Below, in pieces: positions 12,301-25,423 of a DNA stretch of 64,000 bases. The stretch covers positions 30,320,222 to 30,384,221 of the forward strand of contig OX365952.1 of NCBI GenBank assembly GCA_947247005.1, written 5' to 3'. The stretch comes from Spisula solida (lineage: Eukaryota > Mollusca > Bivalvia > Venerida > Mactridae). The stretch's first letter is position 1; each line of letters begins with the position of its first letter. The notes under the pieces are model-generated. The model saw only the letters and a program-made list of their open reading frames with translations, was not told where the DNA came from and made no database searches. Position numbers and translations under genes: made by a program.

Positions 12301-15300
12301 ACCTGAAATATATCATTTATAGTTAGTATTATAAATGTAATATACATGTGTAATACATTGATATGCCAGTAATATTTAATAGATATCAAGAAGACAACAT
12401 TATATACTACAGACGTCAGGAAATGATTCAGGCCAACAGATATGTCTGCAAACTGAATGATTACAAATACTGTAGCACACAGAAAATCCAAAGCCACACA
12501 GAATGTGCAAGGACACACCCTTCTAATATAATACAGTATATCTATAATATTGATATAGCTTTCCGAGATAAGAGCAGTCTATCAGCATCAGTCTTATATA
12601 TGTACATGTAAATGTAGTATCTATCTAAAATTGATCACTGCAAGTATTATCATGACTAATACCAAAACAGAAATATACTGACAGATAAGATGTATGTCTT
12701 TCTCATGTAAACATCCAAGCTCTTTAAGAATAAGAAATGACGCATTGAATAGAAATCCATGAGAAGTTTGTGTGACTTATAACTAGACTCAACAAATACA
12801 CCACCCAATTTACAATTGGTACCCATCAGATAAAACAAGAAGGGATGATGGCATTTTCAGGAGTAATCATAAATTGTAACATAGATTTTTAAACTAACAC
12901 ATATTTATAATATGTATGGCACACCCCAGGCAAATACCCGGTACACCCCGGCAAATACCCGGTACACCCCAGGCAAGCAACAGGCTCATATCCACTAGTA
13001 CAATGAACCTCAAAAACCATTTTCAAACAGCCAACATAACACTGATTTTTTAAACACATATAATTTTTCACCAGAGAATACACCAAGAAGACAAACAAAT
13101 TAAACTGATAATAAAACCTGACAGACAGGAGTGAAATGACCTCATTACTAACTTACAGTCATACATCACAATACAGCCTACAGGTCTACAAACATCTGCA
13201 AAATGGATAAAATCCGAGGCACTCAGGTAAAAGATTATTTAACAGGGAAAGGCAGAATGTTCCTTAGCCGTAATTGTAACAATTTGTACTGGATGGTTCA
13301 TAGAGAGCCTGGAATGTCAGTTAGGTACTAAGTCTGTATGTAGAATATCAAAATCCTTCAAGGTAAGCTGGCAATCAAAATACATAATAAGACTGTTAGT
13401 CGGATAGTGTAACCATTACATATAGCCCAAAGCATGGCAGTTCATACAGACGAACTGCTTTAAAGGGTTCATTTACATAAGTGCAATTGTTTCAGTAAAT
13501 ATTTTTGCTCAACCGTTAGTAGCAAAATGGATTTGCCGAAGCAAATAGAATGTGCTTTTATTTATTAAGAGAGCAGTTTATTAATAATTTGCCAATCATT
13601 TTTATTTCATAAATTATATCAATTATCATAATTCACTGCTGCAAGGGTAATAAAGGACTGGAGACAGCCTAGGTATCCCACAAATCATGAAATGGAAATT
13701 GTAACATGGCTCAGGGGTTATAATTGGTTTATGATTACTGCACTGCCTTACAACGTCACCCACAGCCTCAAAGTGCATGAGTTCTGAGAAGTTCTAAGTT
13801 CAGAGAGCAATTGTTCAACTTTAAAAAGCTATAGTCATTATCGTAAACTTACCAATTTAAATTCTCTATAACTCACTAACATTTACAATTTCTGGTGAAC
13901 TGGGTTGTTCATTATTTGTTATTTATAATTCGGTCAACGAAATCCTACAACCAATATCTGTCACCAATTTGTAGGTTTCAAAGAATAATTCAGAAGTTTA
14001 AGATTTTCATGAGCGCTTTGATAAAACATTACCCTAGGAAAAGTAATGTCAGTACATGTAGGTTACATCTGGCCTGTTTCTATTTTATTGCTATATAATC
14101 ATTGGGTGAGGGAGTAATTATTAATTTACTCTTTGCAGCAAAGGTAGTGATCAAACTTAATAATACATCATGAACAAACTGGTAACACCTGGATACAAAC
14201 ATGATCGCTATAACCTCTAATTATCATGATTTAAATTACCCAGGGAGCATAATATCTGAGCTTTTCAAGGTGACTCATCTCATAAAATTACATAGGGAGG
14301 TCATAGAAGATGAGTTTGCTAATTAGAAACACATGTCTGATAATCCTGCATGAGCTAAATTCATAATACAAAATGTAAATCATTCAGAACTAGGATTTTA
14401 CAGTTATAACAGTTGGTCAGACCAGAATATGAAACTGAAGCGCATGCAACAAACAGTTCAATGCTTATACATGTGGCAATAGGGTCTTTCGAAACTTTGT
14501 CCCAAGTCAGGATAAGGAACGGTTGACTCACATGGGTACCATTCAGTCATTAAGCTTCCACTTGTAAGGATAGTAACTTCACTGTCCTTGCAGATATAGC
14601 CTTACAATGTTGTATGCCTTCCTTGTATGCTATTTAGACTAAGCTGTAATTGTTTTCGTTAATTTTGGTTTGTTTGCGTTCTACAGAGACAGCCATACTA
14701 GTAAGGGTATTTAGTTTTCCCGACCACAATGGTCTGAATGACCTCCAATTTCAAGGGAAGTGACTGTTGTGTGATATAATTAAGGAATTCGTAAGTGATG
14801 GCTATATCTAGTCAAGCTCCTTTCAAACACAACTCTTTTGTTCTTTTACATGTACTGATATAATGTCACTGACTTCCTCAAGGTTTCAAACCAGTTCATC
14901 TCAAGTTGGGTGAGAACACTGAGAAGAGCGTTTCTAAGAATTTCCAAAGCCCCCGGCTGAGATTCCAAAAGTGGGATGTTTGGATATGTTGTCTAATGAT
15001 GTTGTTATCCACTGAGTATACTAAGTTTGTTTGTTTGTTAACCTAATTATAACTATTTAAATATCTAACAAATAAAACCTAAATACCAAAAGTAAAACTT
15101 TACTTTTCCAAACTTTAGATTCTTCGAATTGGCAAAGCAAAACACATTTATATAAACAGACATTCATGAAGTAAATTCTACCTAGAAAACACAAGTATCA
15201 TCAGCAGAAACACTATTTCATAAATCTAGAACACTGACACTTCCAGGCAAACAACATATAGCATACTCAAGTGAATGAAGATAGGAGATAATTGACAGTA

Positions 15301-18300
15301 ATGGATTTATCTTAGAAGGTAAGTGTGTTTCTACCAAAACATCAACATCTCTGGTAAGCTATTGGTACTATAGATTATAAAACACTATTTATAATAGTAC
15401 ATATACATGAAACACCACAGAAACAATAATATTATATACATGTGGTATTCTACCATACCAAGCTGTAACTGGATACCCTCTCTGAGATCGGAAAATTAGT
15501 ATTTTCAAACAAATTTTAGGGTGTAAACAAGGTCCTTCTTTGTTGCGACCATCGGACCTTGTTTTTGATCCCAGACAACCTTAGGTAGTAAACTAGACCA
15601 AGATTTGATAGAAACAAACATTGTGACCATTATGGGACAAATACTACGAAACCCAGTATATATATATGGCCCCCTTAATGATTTTAAGGATTTTTAGCTC
15701 TTGAACGTTTCCTGAAATGCATACAAGTCAATCAGTATAGATTTACTAGCTATGTCAACAGCTACTAGCTCCTACATTATAGTATAACAGTAATGATATA
15801 CGGTGCTCCTATGTCACCATGTCAATAAACAATGTGAAACTTTCCCTCCGCTTATACCAGCCTTAATAGATCCACTAATTGATGAATATTGATCAGTCAC
15901 TCATCAAACATTCAGCTGTAATCAGAATGCACTCTTATTTCTAGGCTAGCCAGGGATAGTGCCAATGTTATGGGTACAATCTGTATCAGTAAATGTTTTT
16001 GGAATCTGTGGATAGATTATATAAGTTCAATAGACCCCTGGTTAAATATTTCCTGGTTAATAATAAGACAACATACCAGCATGTTTATCTTTAATGTTTA
16101 TAATTAATATGATTTACAGCTTACCATACATTATCTAGGTTAAGTGTCTTCATAAGATTATGCTTCTGTTTAATTTGATTATTTTCTTTACTTAAATTAT
16201 AATATTACAAGTTCCACTGGTCAACAATATTTGTGACAAACAGAGACTACCCAGTCACATTATCCTTATTGTCTGGGCGACTAGTGATGAGACATCGGTT
16301 GCAAATCATAATCGATCATCAGCTAGAATCGACTGGCACTTCCGATGCGACTTTCCAATTAATATCGGCTGGACTGTGATTGAATACGCAGTGTGCTAAT
16401 GCCTGTTTTCCTATTTCCCAAGTCACGAAAAAAGGTGACAAAGGGAAAAATTGATGATTTTCGGTAGAGGCTTTACTATCTGAGTTTGAAGAAATTGTTT
16501 GAATAGGCATTCCATTGGTTGAGACATCCATGCTTTGAATTTTCCTAGCAAATATTTGATTAAAGAAGTCTTGTTTAACATTTCATTTTAATTATCCGAT
16601 GATCGATTATTGAATGAAGAATAACATCGTTCATCGGAATCAGCCGACGTCTGCAAGCCACTAATCAATGCTATCCGATAATCGGTACATCACTATGGGC
16701 GACCCAGAAGTTACCATGTACTAAATTTAATGCTCAGTGTCAAGCTTGTAGTTGTGAGATACAATGTACAAACCTGGTGAGTACACGTCTTACTCACTTA
16801 GCGACTTAGGAATGTTGCAGTCTGGGATCAAACCCAGGACCTCTCGGACTCAAATGGGACACTTAACTAGGTTGTCAAGGTGGACTGTTTCAGATTTGTA
16901 GGAGTTTTCACAGCTTTTCAACACTTTTTAGTTACACTGTTCAATGTGTGCGGATAATTCTGTTGTTCTATCATGACACTGGGTGAAGTGTGGACAAGCT
17001 GTGACTTTGGTTAGATAATTAATCACAGGAAAACAAGTAATGTAATGCTGTATGTGTGACATGTAAGGAAAAGGCAATGAATGACTCACCCAGAAGATAC
17101 TAACAATGCAGCCAGTCTTCTGTCTGCAGGGGCAGCCCATATGACAATCATAGGACTAACATTGATTAATACCAGCAGACTGGCCAAAAATAACACCAGT
17201 ATATGGACATTTGAATAAATACAGAAAAACAAGACTCACCACAGCCATAAATGGATATAAGGCTGCCGGTCTGTATTATCTGTGAATCACTAACAGCCAC
17301 AATACAGGAATAAAAATTACCGGTTATTTTGATGGCCGAAATATCTCAGAAGCTGAGTAATCAATGTGGATGCATGCAGTTAAAGCTGAGCCATCATATA
17401 ATTGACTGGCTTCATTAATGGACATGATGAGAGATTTAATACTCCAGAAACTGTTGATGACAACTCTTTGCACTAAGAAATTATCAACAAATGCCAAGTT
17501 AACAATTACCATAATTATACAAATCTCTACTTTGTGTGGCTAACATTTTCAACTATTCCAGCATCTATACACAGTAATGTACATGTACTTTGTATTCATT
17601 TTAAATAGGAGGGATGAATCCTTCTTTGCCAGACATATCATTTTAAGTCATATTTGGCTCAATGGCCCAGTGGGTGGCTTAGAAAAATACCTCACAGTAC
17701 AGAATATATGGTCAGCCAGCCTGGCAGAGGGAGGGTCAGCTCATAAATCTGTCTGCAGCTGGATAACAATTGAAGATTTGTTCATTCCAAATAAATTGGT
17801 TTCTAAAACAGATATAATCTATGCCAAGAAGATATAAAGCAGCCATTCCTGAATACCAAATTGACTTTCTAGAGGGAGCCCATTTGTTGGCTGTACAGTG
17901 TCAGAGTTTGATGGATAATGAAATCATTCTGACAATCACACTCACAGAGACATCTTGTCTTTGTCAGCCATGTAAATCAATCAGACTTGGAAAATATTCT
18001 GTAAAAAATACTGGAATCTACAAAGAGGACCAGGGCCCCATTCCTTTAGACTACCGGTTAACCCTTTATACCACATTATAGCATAAAAACTCTGATTTGG
18101 CCCATACGTTAACGGGACGAAAACCATGCGTAAACATAAAGATTCACGCGAGAACGCGCTGTTAACGTCCAGTTTTACGTACTCTCATTTCAGGGCCTCA
18201 CCGACGAAAATAAACGATTTTACAGCGTCTTGTGAACTGCAATTCCCATTTTATTTGTAACTACTAATTAATTTTCTATAAGATCTAATTAACAAATTTA

Positions 18301-19544
18301 AACAAACCCGCATTATCCATGTTTTCTTGGTATTTGCAGATCCCGGAAGTCGACGCTCATAACAAAAACTGTAATGACGTCACGTTTATTTTCGCGACGT
18401 TACGTTTGTTTACGCAACGTCGCCACAAAATCTCCCGCCAAAATGTAATTATTTCCAAATACAAACGCTTAAATTGATGTTTTGTATGCTATAATAGCGT
18501 TTACGCATGCTTTTTCGTGCTATAACATCTGCAGAGTCCCTCGGGAGCGTTGGTGCACGGGCTTGGGCACCAACCGTCCCTCGGGACTCTGCAGATGTTA
18601 TAGCACGAAAAAGCATGCGTTAACTCTACACTGATGCACAGGGCTGCCACCTACAAATGTCAGGGTAGGGTAATTCTTAACAACTCAAGGTCAATAAACC
18701 AATTGAACTTTCTCATTAAAAACAAACCAGACTAAGTAAGAGAGTCACAGGGAGTGTACTGTCATCATAATTATATATATATCCTGGTATACAGACAGTG
18801 TGTTTGAAGTACAACAAGTACATGCCATCATATAACAATGTAATTATATAATATAACCAGTGCAGCATTTACAATTTGTCACCATAGGTTACGTGCACGC
18901 AAGTAAATTACATTTTCCAGGGGAGGTTAAATGATTCAGCATTCGAAAGGTGGTATGGCCTTTCAAGCTACTATTCAAATGATAACAAATCTAAAATGTA
19001 TACTTACTAAATTTACTACTCCCTCCACTCAGTTGTCGTCCGGTTCCTGTACTGAGAATGCCGTTAGGAGCCGGCGTGGATGTTGCCTGTGGCATATGAT
19101 TATGATCACTATTTTTCACAGGAGTAAATGGTAGTTCATGATCACCGTTCATTTTTAATGTTGATCTAGGACTAGAATCGTCTTTATGAATTTCTGAGAC
19201 ATTTAAATCGTGTAAGTTTGCAGGCACATTTTCTTTTTCAGGTTCAATAAAGTCCACCTCATAAGTCCGTTTTGGTTTGGGTGGAGATTCCATTTGTTTC
19301 AATTTATCCATACCATTATTGTCACCATTAACTCCGTGTGAAACTGACGCAGATGCAGGAGCAATCTCCCTTTCTTCTACCAGCATACGACCTTGACCTT
19401 TCTGAGAATCTGTGCTTGGTGATCGTGATGACCTTGACCCTTTTGAGCCCCGTTTCTTTGGTGATGTTTTTGCTTCTTTTTTGGGAGATGGGCCTTGTTC
19501 GCCGTTCGTCTCACGACGCTTGGCACCCTTAGTTTGACCTTGAC
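9238..19544 (-). CDS. Partial gene, Ser/Lys/Asp-rich protein, three linked exons
   Basis: Seen: three minus-strand exons, 19544-19008, 12302-12247 and 9321-9238, each with good acceptor and donor. Phases agree (ends with 1 base / starts with 2; ends 0 / starts 0), giving one continuous frame of about 225 residues, open at both ends. The product is low-complexity: Lys/Ser-rich (PSPKKEAKTSPKK, SSRSSRSPSTD), then acidic and Pro-rich (ESPPKPKRTYEVDFIEPEK), an acidic DDDHTDVSDDE, and a Ser-rich SSSPTASNVSLKSFSTINSS. Many Ser-Pro and Ser-Asp/Glu sites suggest phosphorylation, and the basic block could be a nuclear or microtubule-binding region (inference). I do not recognise the family. No initiator, stop or folded domain is in view; further exons are expected beyond 19544 and left of 9238. 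Confidence 0.6.
9322..12246 (-). other. Likely intron of the minus-strand gene
   Basis: Lies between two phase-matched exons. The open frames at 11005-11359 have no recognised homology. Confidence 0.45.
10879..10980. repeat. Two-copy tandem repeat, about 50 bp
   Basis: TCCGGGCTTTAATTTTAAAC with CATGCATGCGAAAGCCCCCA is followed by TCCAGGCTTTAAAGTTAAAA with CAAGCATGTGAAATTCCCCA. Confidence 0.65.
12247..12302 (-). CDS. Short acidic exon of the same gene
   Basis: 56 bp between atatttcag and CAA|gtaagtctg. Two bases (completing an AGT codon from the 19008 donor) plus 18 codons: DDDHTDVSDDEAYASEQQ. The phase match with the upstream exon and the strongly acidic content support it. Cassette exons between this and the large exon cannot be excluded. 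Confidence 0.6.
12926..12980. repeat. Short tandem repeat, about 22-bp unit
   Basis: CACCCCAGGCAAATACCCGGTA, repeated about 2.5 times. Confidence 0.7.
13830..14028. mobile_element. CTGTTTTATCA MITE, copy C (left end eroded)
   Basis: The right end reads GAAGTTTAAGATTTTCATGA then GCGCTTTGATAAAACA, like copy A. The left end is only recognisable as TCGTAAACTTACCAATTTAAA. The left border is approximate. Confidence 0.45.
16282..16695. mobile_element. Short hAT-type MITE with perfect 8-bp duplication
   Basis: The 414-bp element starts TAGTGATGAGACATCGGTT and ends AATCGGTACATCACTA, imperfect terminal inverted repeats like many hAT ends. It is flanked by exact TGGGCGAC (16274-16281 and 16696-16703); 8 bp is the hAT hallmark. 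A 70-codon minus-strand frame (16319-16531) is present but has no recognised transposase motif. It lies in an intron of the minus-strand gene. Confidence 0.8.
16786..16850 (-). repeat. Reverse-oriented SINE fragment
   Basis: Read on the minus strand, GGTCCTGGGTTTGATCCCAG is a tRNA T-arm/B-box. The plus-strand pattern 'GCGACTTAGGAATG-TGCAG' followed by 'TCTGGGATCAAACCCAGGAC' is shared in outline with 39574-39613. Confidence 0.4.
18503..18620. repeat. Hairpin with perfect 38-bp arms
   Basis: The left arm at 18503-18540 (ACGCATGCTTTTTCGTGCTA through GAGTCCC) is repeated exactly in reverse complement at 18583-18620. The 42-bp centre also folds (TTGGTGC / GCACCAA). It follows a CpG-rich block (18100-18480) with a CRE-like TGACGTCA near 18375, and may be the terminal hairpin of a larger element. 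Confidence 0.8.
19008..19544 (-). CDS. Large exon, basic/Ser-rich then acidic (unrecognised protein)
   Basis: 537 bp, with acceptor atgcatttcag and donor ttta|gtaagtata, a near-perfect consensus. Two bases, 178 codons and one base, open throughout. It begins QGQTKGAKRRETNGEQ, passes through repeated KK/SP and SRSS blocks, then MLVEEREIAPASASV, PPKPKRTYEVDFIEPEK, DLNVSEIHKDDSSPRS, and ends near GILSTGTGRQLSGGSSKF. The open length, GC and codon pattern stand out from the AT-rich surroundings. No known domain. Confidence 0.75.
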
Positions 19545-20395
19545 CTGAAATGCATTATTCAAACATAATGAAAATAGCAACATGATGTTTCGATTATTAT
19601 TGGATTCTATTATATTCATCCAACGAGATAACATTCTCTACCAGCCATTAGTGCATACAGATTAAATCATTAATTTCTGCTAAGTTTGCAAACTTACGGA
19701 ATCTATAAAGCTTAATCATGTTTTATTTATTTATAGAAATTTATTGCATGTGATCTGCTGCCCAGCCTGTATCACTGAATGAGGAATAAAACATCAATAA
19801 TACATTCGCAGTCTGCATGACAGCTGCACAACGACTGTGAAGGACATTGGTATATGTGCAAAGATTAATGGTCTACAATACAGTATCAAGGACATGTTTT
19901 TGTTTACGGAGGTCCCAAACCTGTCTGACTGAATTCTACCAGGTTCTGCAAAAATCAATTACTGGATAAGTGAATACTTCCACTGGTCGAAAGGTTTTCT
20001 GACATTTAGAGCTAACAAAAATATATTATAAAGTTTTTTTTCTCTGTAGCATTTTGTACACTAAAATTTATGCTTGAGAAAATCATGTTCAAAGAATTTT
20101 GTAAATTCACAAAAATTCTCCATAAAGAGACTATATAAGAAATGAGGACACAGTGTTATTTGACAGCAAATCAACAAACTTTATATTGCACTTTATAATT
20201 TCTGTGAAATTCTAAACACTATAATTATCATTTATTTTATTAAGTAATCTGAGCTGTCAAAGAGTCCCAAGTCTATAAACACTATCAAACTTCACACAAA
20301 ACGTGGTATTTCATGCAATATTGAAGAACGTCATGTAAAATAGTGACATCCTGACAAATTGAGTAAGACCAGTGAGCTGCCTTTACATTATTGTA

Positions 20396-20629
20396 CTGTT
20401 TTATCAAAGCACTTACGAAAATCTTAAATTTACGCTCAAATTTAAAATCTTTATAATTCTTAAACAACTGCAAACTGGTGAAATATATGATTTGTAGGAG
20501 TTCATTAACAGAATCATTAATAGTATTGCAGATCCATTTACTACACTTGATAAATGTAAACAAATAATGAAGAATTTAAATTTGATCGTTATGAAGTTTA
20601 CGATTTCCATAAATGCTTTGATAAAACAG
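20396..20629. mobile_element. CTGTTTTATCA inverted-repeat MITE, copy A
   Basis: Ends are CTGTTTTATCAAAGC and its complement GCTTTGATAAAACAG. Subterminal parts also mirror each other (ACTTACGAAAATCTTAAAT / AAGTTTACGATTTCC). Related copies lie at 47230-47447 and about 13830-14028. No coding capacity is seen; the 65- and 92-codon frames here are incidental. Confidence 0.65.
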
Positions 20630-20630
20630 C

Positions 20631-23600
20631 CCCTAGAAGAGGCTGTAACACACCAAAGTACTGTAGCTATTATATTTCAGACAAAGAGACAACCAAGATT
20701 TTATCAATGAGTTATTGTTAACTTCCTTTATAATTTTCGTAAATACATCTAGCAAATCAAATTTTGATACATGGAATGTGTACGGGTAAGTTCACTTTGA
20801 GATTGCCAGACGATATATCGGGGACACTCAACAGTCGAGTGAGCAGTTTGCATTTATCAGTCTAAAAACATGAACATTCATGAACAAGCTAGGTCAGCAA
20901 GGTTTGTATCAGGTTATAACAATGTGAATATGTCAGGTACAGAATGTAATTATGAATGACACCAAAGGACTTGTCAGGTGTCTAACATCTAGCAATTATC
21001 TGTGACATTCATGTCATTTACGTACAATAAACAAAAACAGTCAAGGTAAATTTTGCTCAATTATTGCAAAAAATGTATTATCTTTCATATTAACAGGTCA
21101 TGATACCACACATTATGCGCAATACGTCTGTACGAAGTTGGTAGATTATTGTAATGTAAGTATAACAGTTTGTCTGTTTACAAATTGACATTCTTTTTTT
21201 TTCAACACACTTTTTAATAACATGAAACAGAAGAATAGTCAAGGTTTTTACCTTATAAGTTGTAAATAGTAGGGGCAGTTAAAATAAGTAAGGAAAAAGT
21301 TCTTTAAAATCATGCAGTTCCCCCCCCCCATACTAATATTTTCCCTCTATATTGCCCTTTGGAATTAAAGGTCTTAAAGGCCTGGAGTATCCCCAAGGTT
21401 GAGAAAAAGTCCTGCATGTATAAGTAATATCTTTTTATATTATATAACAAATATATGTCACAAATAAATATATGTTGCCCGTGCACTATTTAAAGACAAT
21501 CCTAAATTAAATTGGCTGCAGCTATTACGAACCATGCAGTCAGTATTTTAGAGTGTCTGTTTTTAACTCTGTGTATGTAAATTGCAACGAACACTTAGGA
21601 TATAAAATGCTGTTTGCAACTCTGCATGCATTATGATTCATAAAATCGTTTCTCGAGTATAAACTGGAAATTACTCATACATTAAATTATTACATATTAT
21701 AATGGCAATTTTGTGCAACTTTATCTGCATTTTCAAGGTCAACAGATACAATAGTTTAAGTTTATACCTCACTTGTCAACTATCACAGTTGCTAATAATG
21801 ATTCACCAAGTACATCTTTCATTTTGTTCAAGTTTTATCATTATAAAGTTATTGAAACACTAAAATTTGTAACAAATAAAATTTGTAACAAAAACCTTTG
21901 CCGACGATTCATTTTAATATTGTCTGAATGCAGTATGTTATGACACTTAAAATTGAAACACTTCAGATTGCCAATTGAGATTTTATCCATGTTTACTTAC
22001 CTGTTCATAGGCATAGATATATTAACTCTAGAGTGAGTACTGCTGTCGAAATATTATCAAATTTATGTAGATAAGTATTGTTAAATAAATACATTTATCA
22101 ACAGAAACACACATTTCGTAAAGAAATTGACTCATTATTTAACTTGTATCAGCACAGATTTTATAATGTTGACGAAAGAATAACACACTTATCATTGAAA
22201 TGATGAAATCAAATCCTTTAATACTAAATTAATCGTTTCAAAAGGTTAATTAATTATAAGGTCCTGGTTTAATGTGAACCCATATACAAGCCTGCGTGTG
22301 TCACTATGATCAGCCTTGCAAGAACCCTATACCAGGTCCTTAGCCTCACTCACTCAAAGTCTAAGATCAATTATTGAAGCAACTTTTGGAGATATTTGTT
22401 GATGTTATGCGATCAGTCTCAAATTGGCTGCAATTTTGTCTGCGGCCTAGATGTTATTTTAATTTTCATGAGTAATAAATTGTGCGACCACAAAATTTTA
22501 CCGATGATGGGACACATACACTTCGCTTAAACTGCATAGCTAGATTTACACTATGTAGCAACATACGTAGCTGTTATAAAAGACACAAAAAGGTAGACAT
22601 TAATAGAAGTTAATATACACAATTCATCCATTATAGAATGATGTAGGTTGCCCTAATGGCTCATGGTGGTCACCGTGAGGTGCCAATGCGCTGCGCCAGA
22701 GCTTAAATTTGTAAGCTAAATAACAAATCATATACAATGTATTACGTATTTCGGCTTGTTCTGCGCAGATGAATTCTTTAATTGAGCTTGTTTTCCACTG
22801 TACATGTATTTATCTACTTGTATGTGTGTGTTGTAAATTAACCCATATTTTGACTTGCATGCTTCCATGCTACACTGGAGTCAAATTGAGAGTTACTAAA
22901 AGGTCTGATTCATAATTAAAGGGAGCCAGATTGAGGGTAAGATCTGATTCTTAATTAAAGGAGTTAAGTTCACATACCATGTAATAAAATGAAAAATGTA
23001 AGCCTATATACTAAGAGATGAATGCAAGACTTGTCTATCCAGCTTAACATTACTTCTTCTGTAAGATCAGTTTACAATTCACCGGTCAATATGTCCAGGT
23101 GTCCCGGTCAAATCACAGTGTTACCCTGAAACCTGACTATAAGATTAACTGGTTTGGTGGCTTTACCCCAGCAGGGTAGACATTTAAAGAATTCAACTGG
23201 AAAAAGTCAAATCAACTTATACCCTTTATCATATAGTTACATTGTGTTAAAAGTGAAAATAAATCCATTTATTTTAAATGAGATTACAAATCTAGCATGA
23301 AAGTTGATCCGGATTACCTAAGATCATAAGACCGAATTATGGTTAGCTTAAGTTTATGGTATATGATAATAGCATATATATATTGTAAATTGTGGAAATA
23401 CTATATGTGTACATTTTATCTTTGCACTATGGGTCAGCAATAACTTATAATACTGTTCATTGAAGGCAGTTAATATTCAGACAAATATAGCAGAATGGTA
23501 ATTTAAGACAACTAGGTTAGACTATTACAGTACATGTTACCATTTTGTATGTAACATTCAGCTGACCTTAATCAATTTTTTGTTTATACATTAGACTAAT

Positions 23601-25139
23601 CTAGAGATAATTAACTAACATATTCATGAAATTTTGACAAAAATCCGAGCAACAAAACTTTTTTTGGCCTTTCCAGAAACAATTTGCTATCATGACTTGA
23701 CCTAAGTATGAGCATGTCAATATAAAATAAGTGAATGTAAAAAATTGATCTAAAACTGCCTACATGTACCTTCCGAGTACCCCTACCCAACTAAAAACCG
23801 TTGGGTCGGGTAAGTGACCCAAACCGAAAATTCTGAAGTGTCAGCCTTGTAACCTTGTTAAAGTACAGCATTGTCAACAATTATTACCTGAGTATTGAAG
23901 TTCAATATTACAGGAATGCTAGAATATCACAAAAGCATGTAAATACAACATGCAAACACCAATCTGAGGGTCACAATATGTGACAATTGTCATGTACACA
24001 CTGCATCAAATAATTTCCTATTCACTATAACACTAACAGTTCCATGTAAACATTAGCTCCTGTTCTGTTGAATCAGCAAACAACAAACACACAATGCATT
24101 AAACACAGTCCACTTGAATAATCTCAAACCATTCCAATGTTGATATTCAAATTTAGATAAGATGGAAAAATAAATTGAATCAACTTTTCTAAATTCCACA
24201 GCAGTCATTTATAATGCTGATATTTATAGCACAAGTCATCAATGATTTACTGATTTACCAGTCAGCTTGATGTCAGCTTTTGTCCACAATAACCGCTGTT
24301 GACAGCTAGGACAATCTCAAATTAAATTCCAAATTTTAAACCTACAAGAACAATATATTCAATGAAGCACGCATTGAGTGTCTGTTCCAGTGTGTATTAT
24401 TGAACTTAAATCCACCCATATAAGCCACAAACAATCCAATCGGTAACGATTAAATCTAACATACACTAGTCTCTATTACTTTGACAGGGTACCTATTCAA
24501 CATAATAATGAACAAGAATGGACTGTTTGTGCCTGTTTGACACAAATACATTTAAATAGTTAGATTGTGCCCCTTATCTAAACAAATCTTGACATACACA
24601 AGTTTTCGGGTCAAAGATCTTACGATGAAACAGGCACAGATTGTTATGCATGAATCAATTAAAGAAATGGCATACATTATAAAGAACACAAACAAATATA
24701 TGTTAATTTTTGGTAATAAATCTCTAAGCTAGGCCGACAAATTTAAAACACCTGAACAAACCAATATTATCTAAATGCCTCTTGAAGCAATCACCGATGA
24801 ATATAACGCACACGTTCCATTAAAATACTAGACTTCTATCAGAGACTGAGCACACAAATTTAAACTAGCTGTTTTCAAGTTCAGCAGTCATCTGCAAGAT
24901 TAGTGCATGGGCTAAGGGAATAGCAACCCCCCCTGGCCTATTTTATTAGTCAAATGTATTTGTTTATTCGGTTTAATGCCACGGTGAACTTACATAAATA
25001 CATTGTAGGATGGTCGACTAGATGTTATACATCCATTACTATAATTTCATGTTATCAAATGAACATAGATTGGTACATTAACTCTTGTTACTCATTAAAA
25101 TCCTCTCCTGTGGACATATTCTTACAAAGCACAGACCAT
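20631..25139. other. Gene-poor stretch
   Basis: AT-rich. Only a weak candidate exon near 23900 and a donor-like site at about 22000 (CATGAACAG|gtaagt on the minus strand, phase not matching). A C-run lies at about 21320. Confidence 0.4.
23891..23921 (-). CDS. Possible small upstream exon of the minus-strand gene
   Basis: On the minus strand, cttttgtgatattctag precedes about 31 bp (codons HSCNIELQYS plus one base) that end CTCAG|gtaataat. The single trailing G would join the GT opening of the 19544 exon in frame. Both splice sites are plausible, but the exon is very short and could arise by chance. Confidence 0.2.
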
Positions 25140-25423
25140 GAACAACAAGTAATTAAGAACTGCAAGCAATACAGAAGTCCCCTACCAGTTTTAAGCCATT
25201 TTCAAATGTTTCTGTTGCCATAGCAACCACAATTTTGGTCGGAATCAAAATATTTTTGGACATGCATTATCCGCTAATTGTCCCCTATCCACATATCAAG
25301 TTTCATAAACCTTGCTTGGAAACTGTTTGAGTTATGTTAGGATCCAGATTTTTTTACGGAATGACGGACGGACGGAGGGCAAACCTATAGTCCCCTCCGG
25401 TCAAAAACCGGTAGGGGACTAAA
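25140..25423. mobile_element. Dispersed repeat ending in a GTCCCCTCCGG hairpin
   Basis: CCATAGCAACCACAATTTTG, ATATCAAGTTTCATAAACC and GACGGACGGACGG lead into a terminal hairpin AGTCCCCTCCGG-tcaaaaa-CCGGTAGGGGACT (25389-25420) followed by AAAAAC. A terminal hairpin followed by CTAA could fit a Helitron 3' end, but no TC start was found. The left border is approximate. Confidence 0.5.

Larger units (their letters stand above)
12303..16273 (-). other. Likely intron (part)
   Basis: Between the acidic exon and the hAT-type MITE. Holds the 22-bp tandem repeat and MITE copy C; nothing else is supported. Confidence 0.4.

Noticed and set aside
17090..17263. Two exon-like segments on the minus strand with acceptors and gtgagt donors
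   Set aside because: Their phases do not fit the neighbouring exons of the minus-strand gene, alone or together.
21990..22060. Exon-like segment ending CATGAACAG|gtaagt (minus)
   Set aside because: The phase needed to join the 19544 exon runs through an in-frame TGA; an extra exon would be required.
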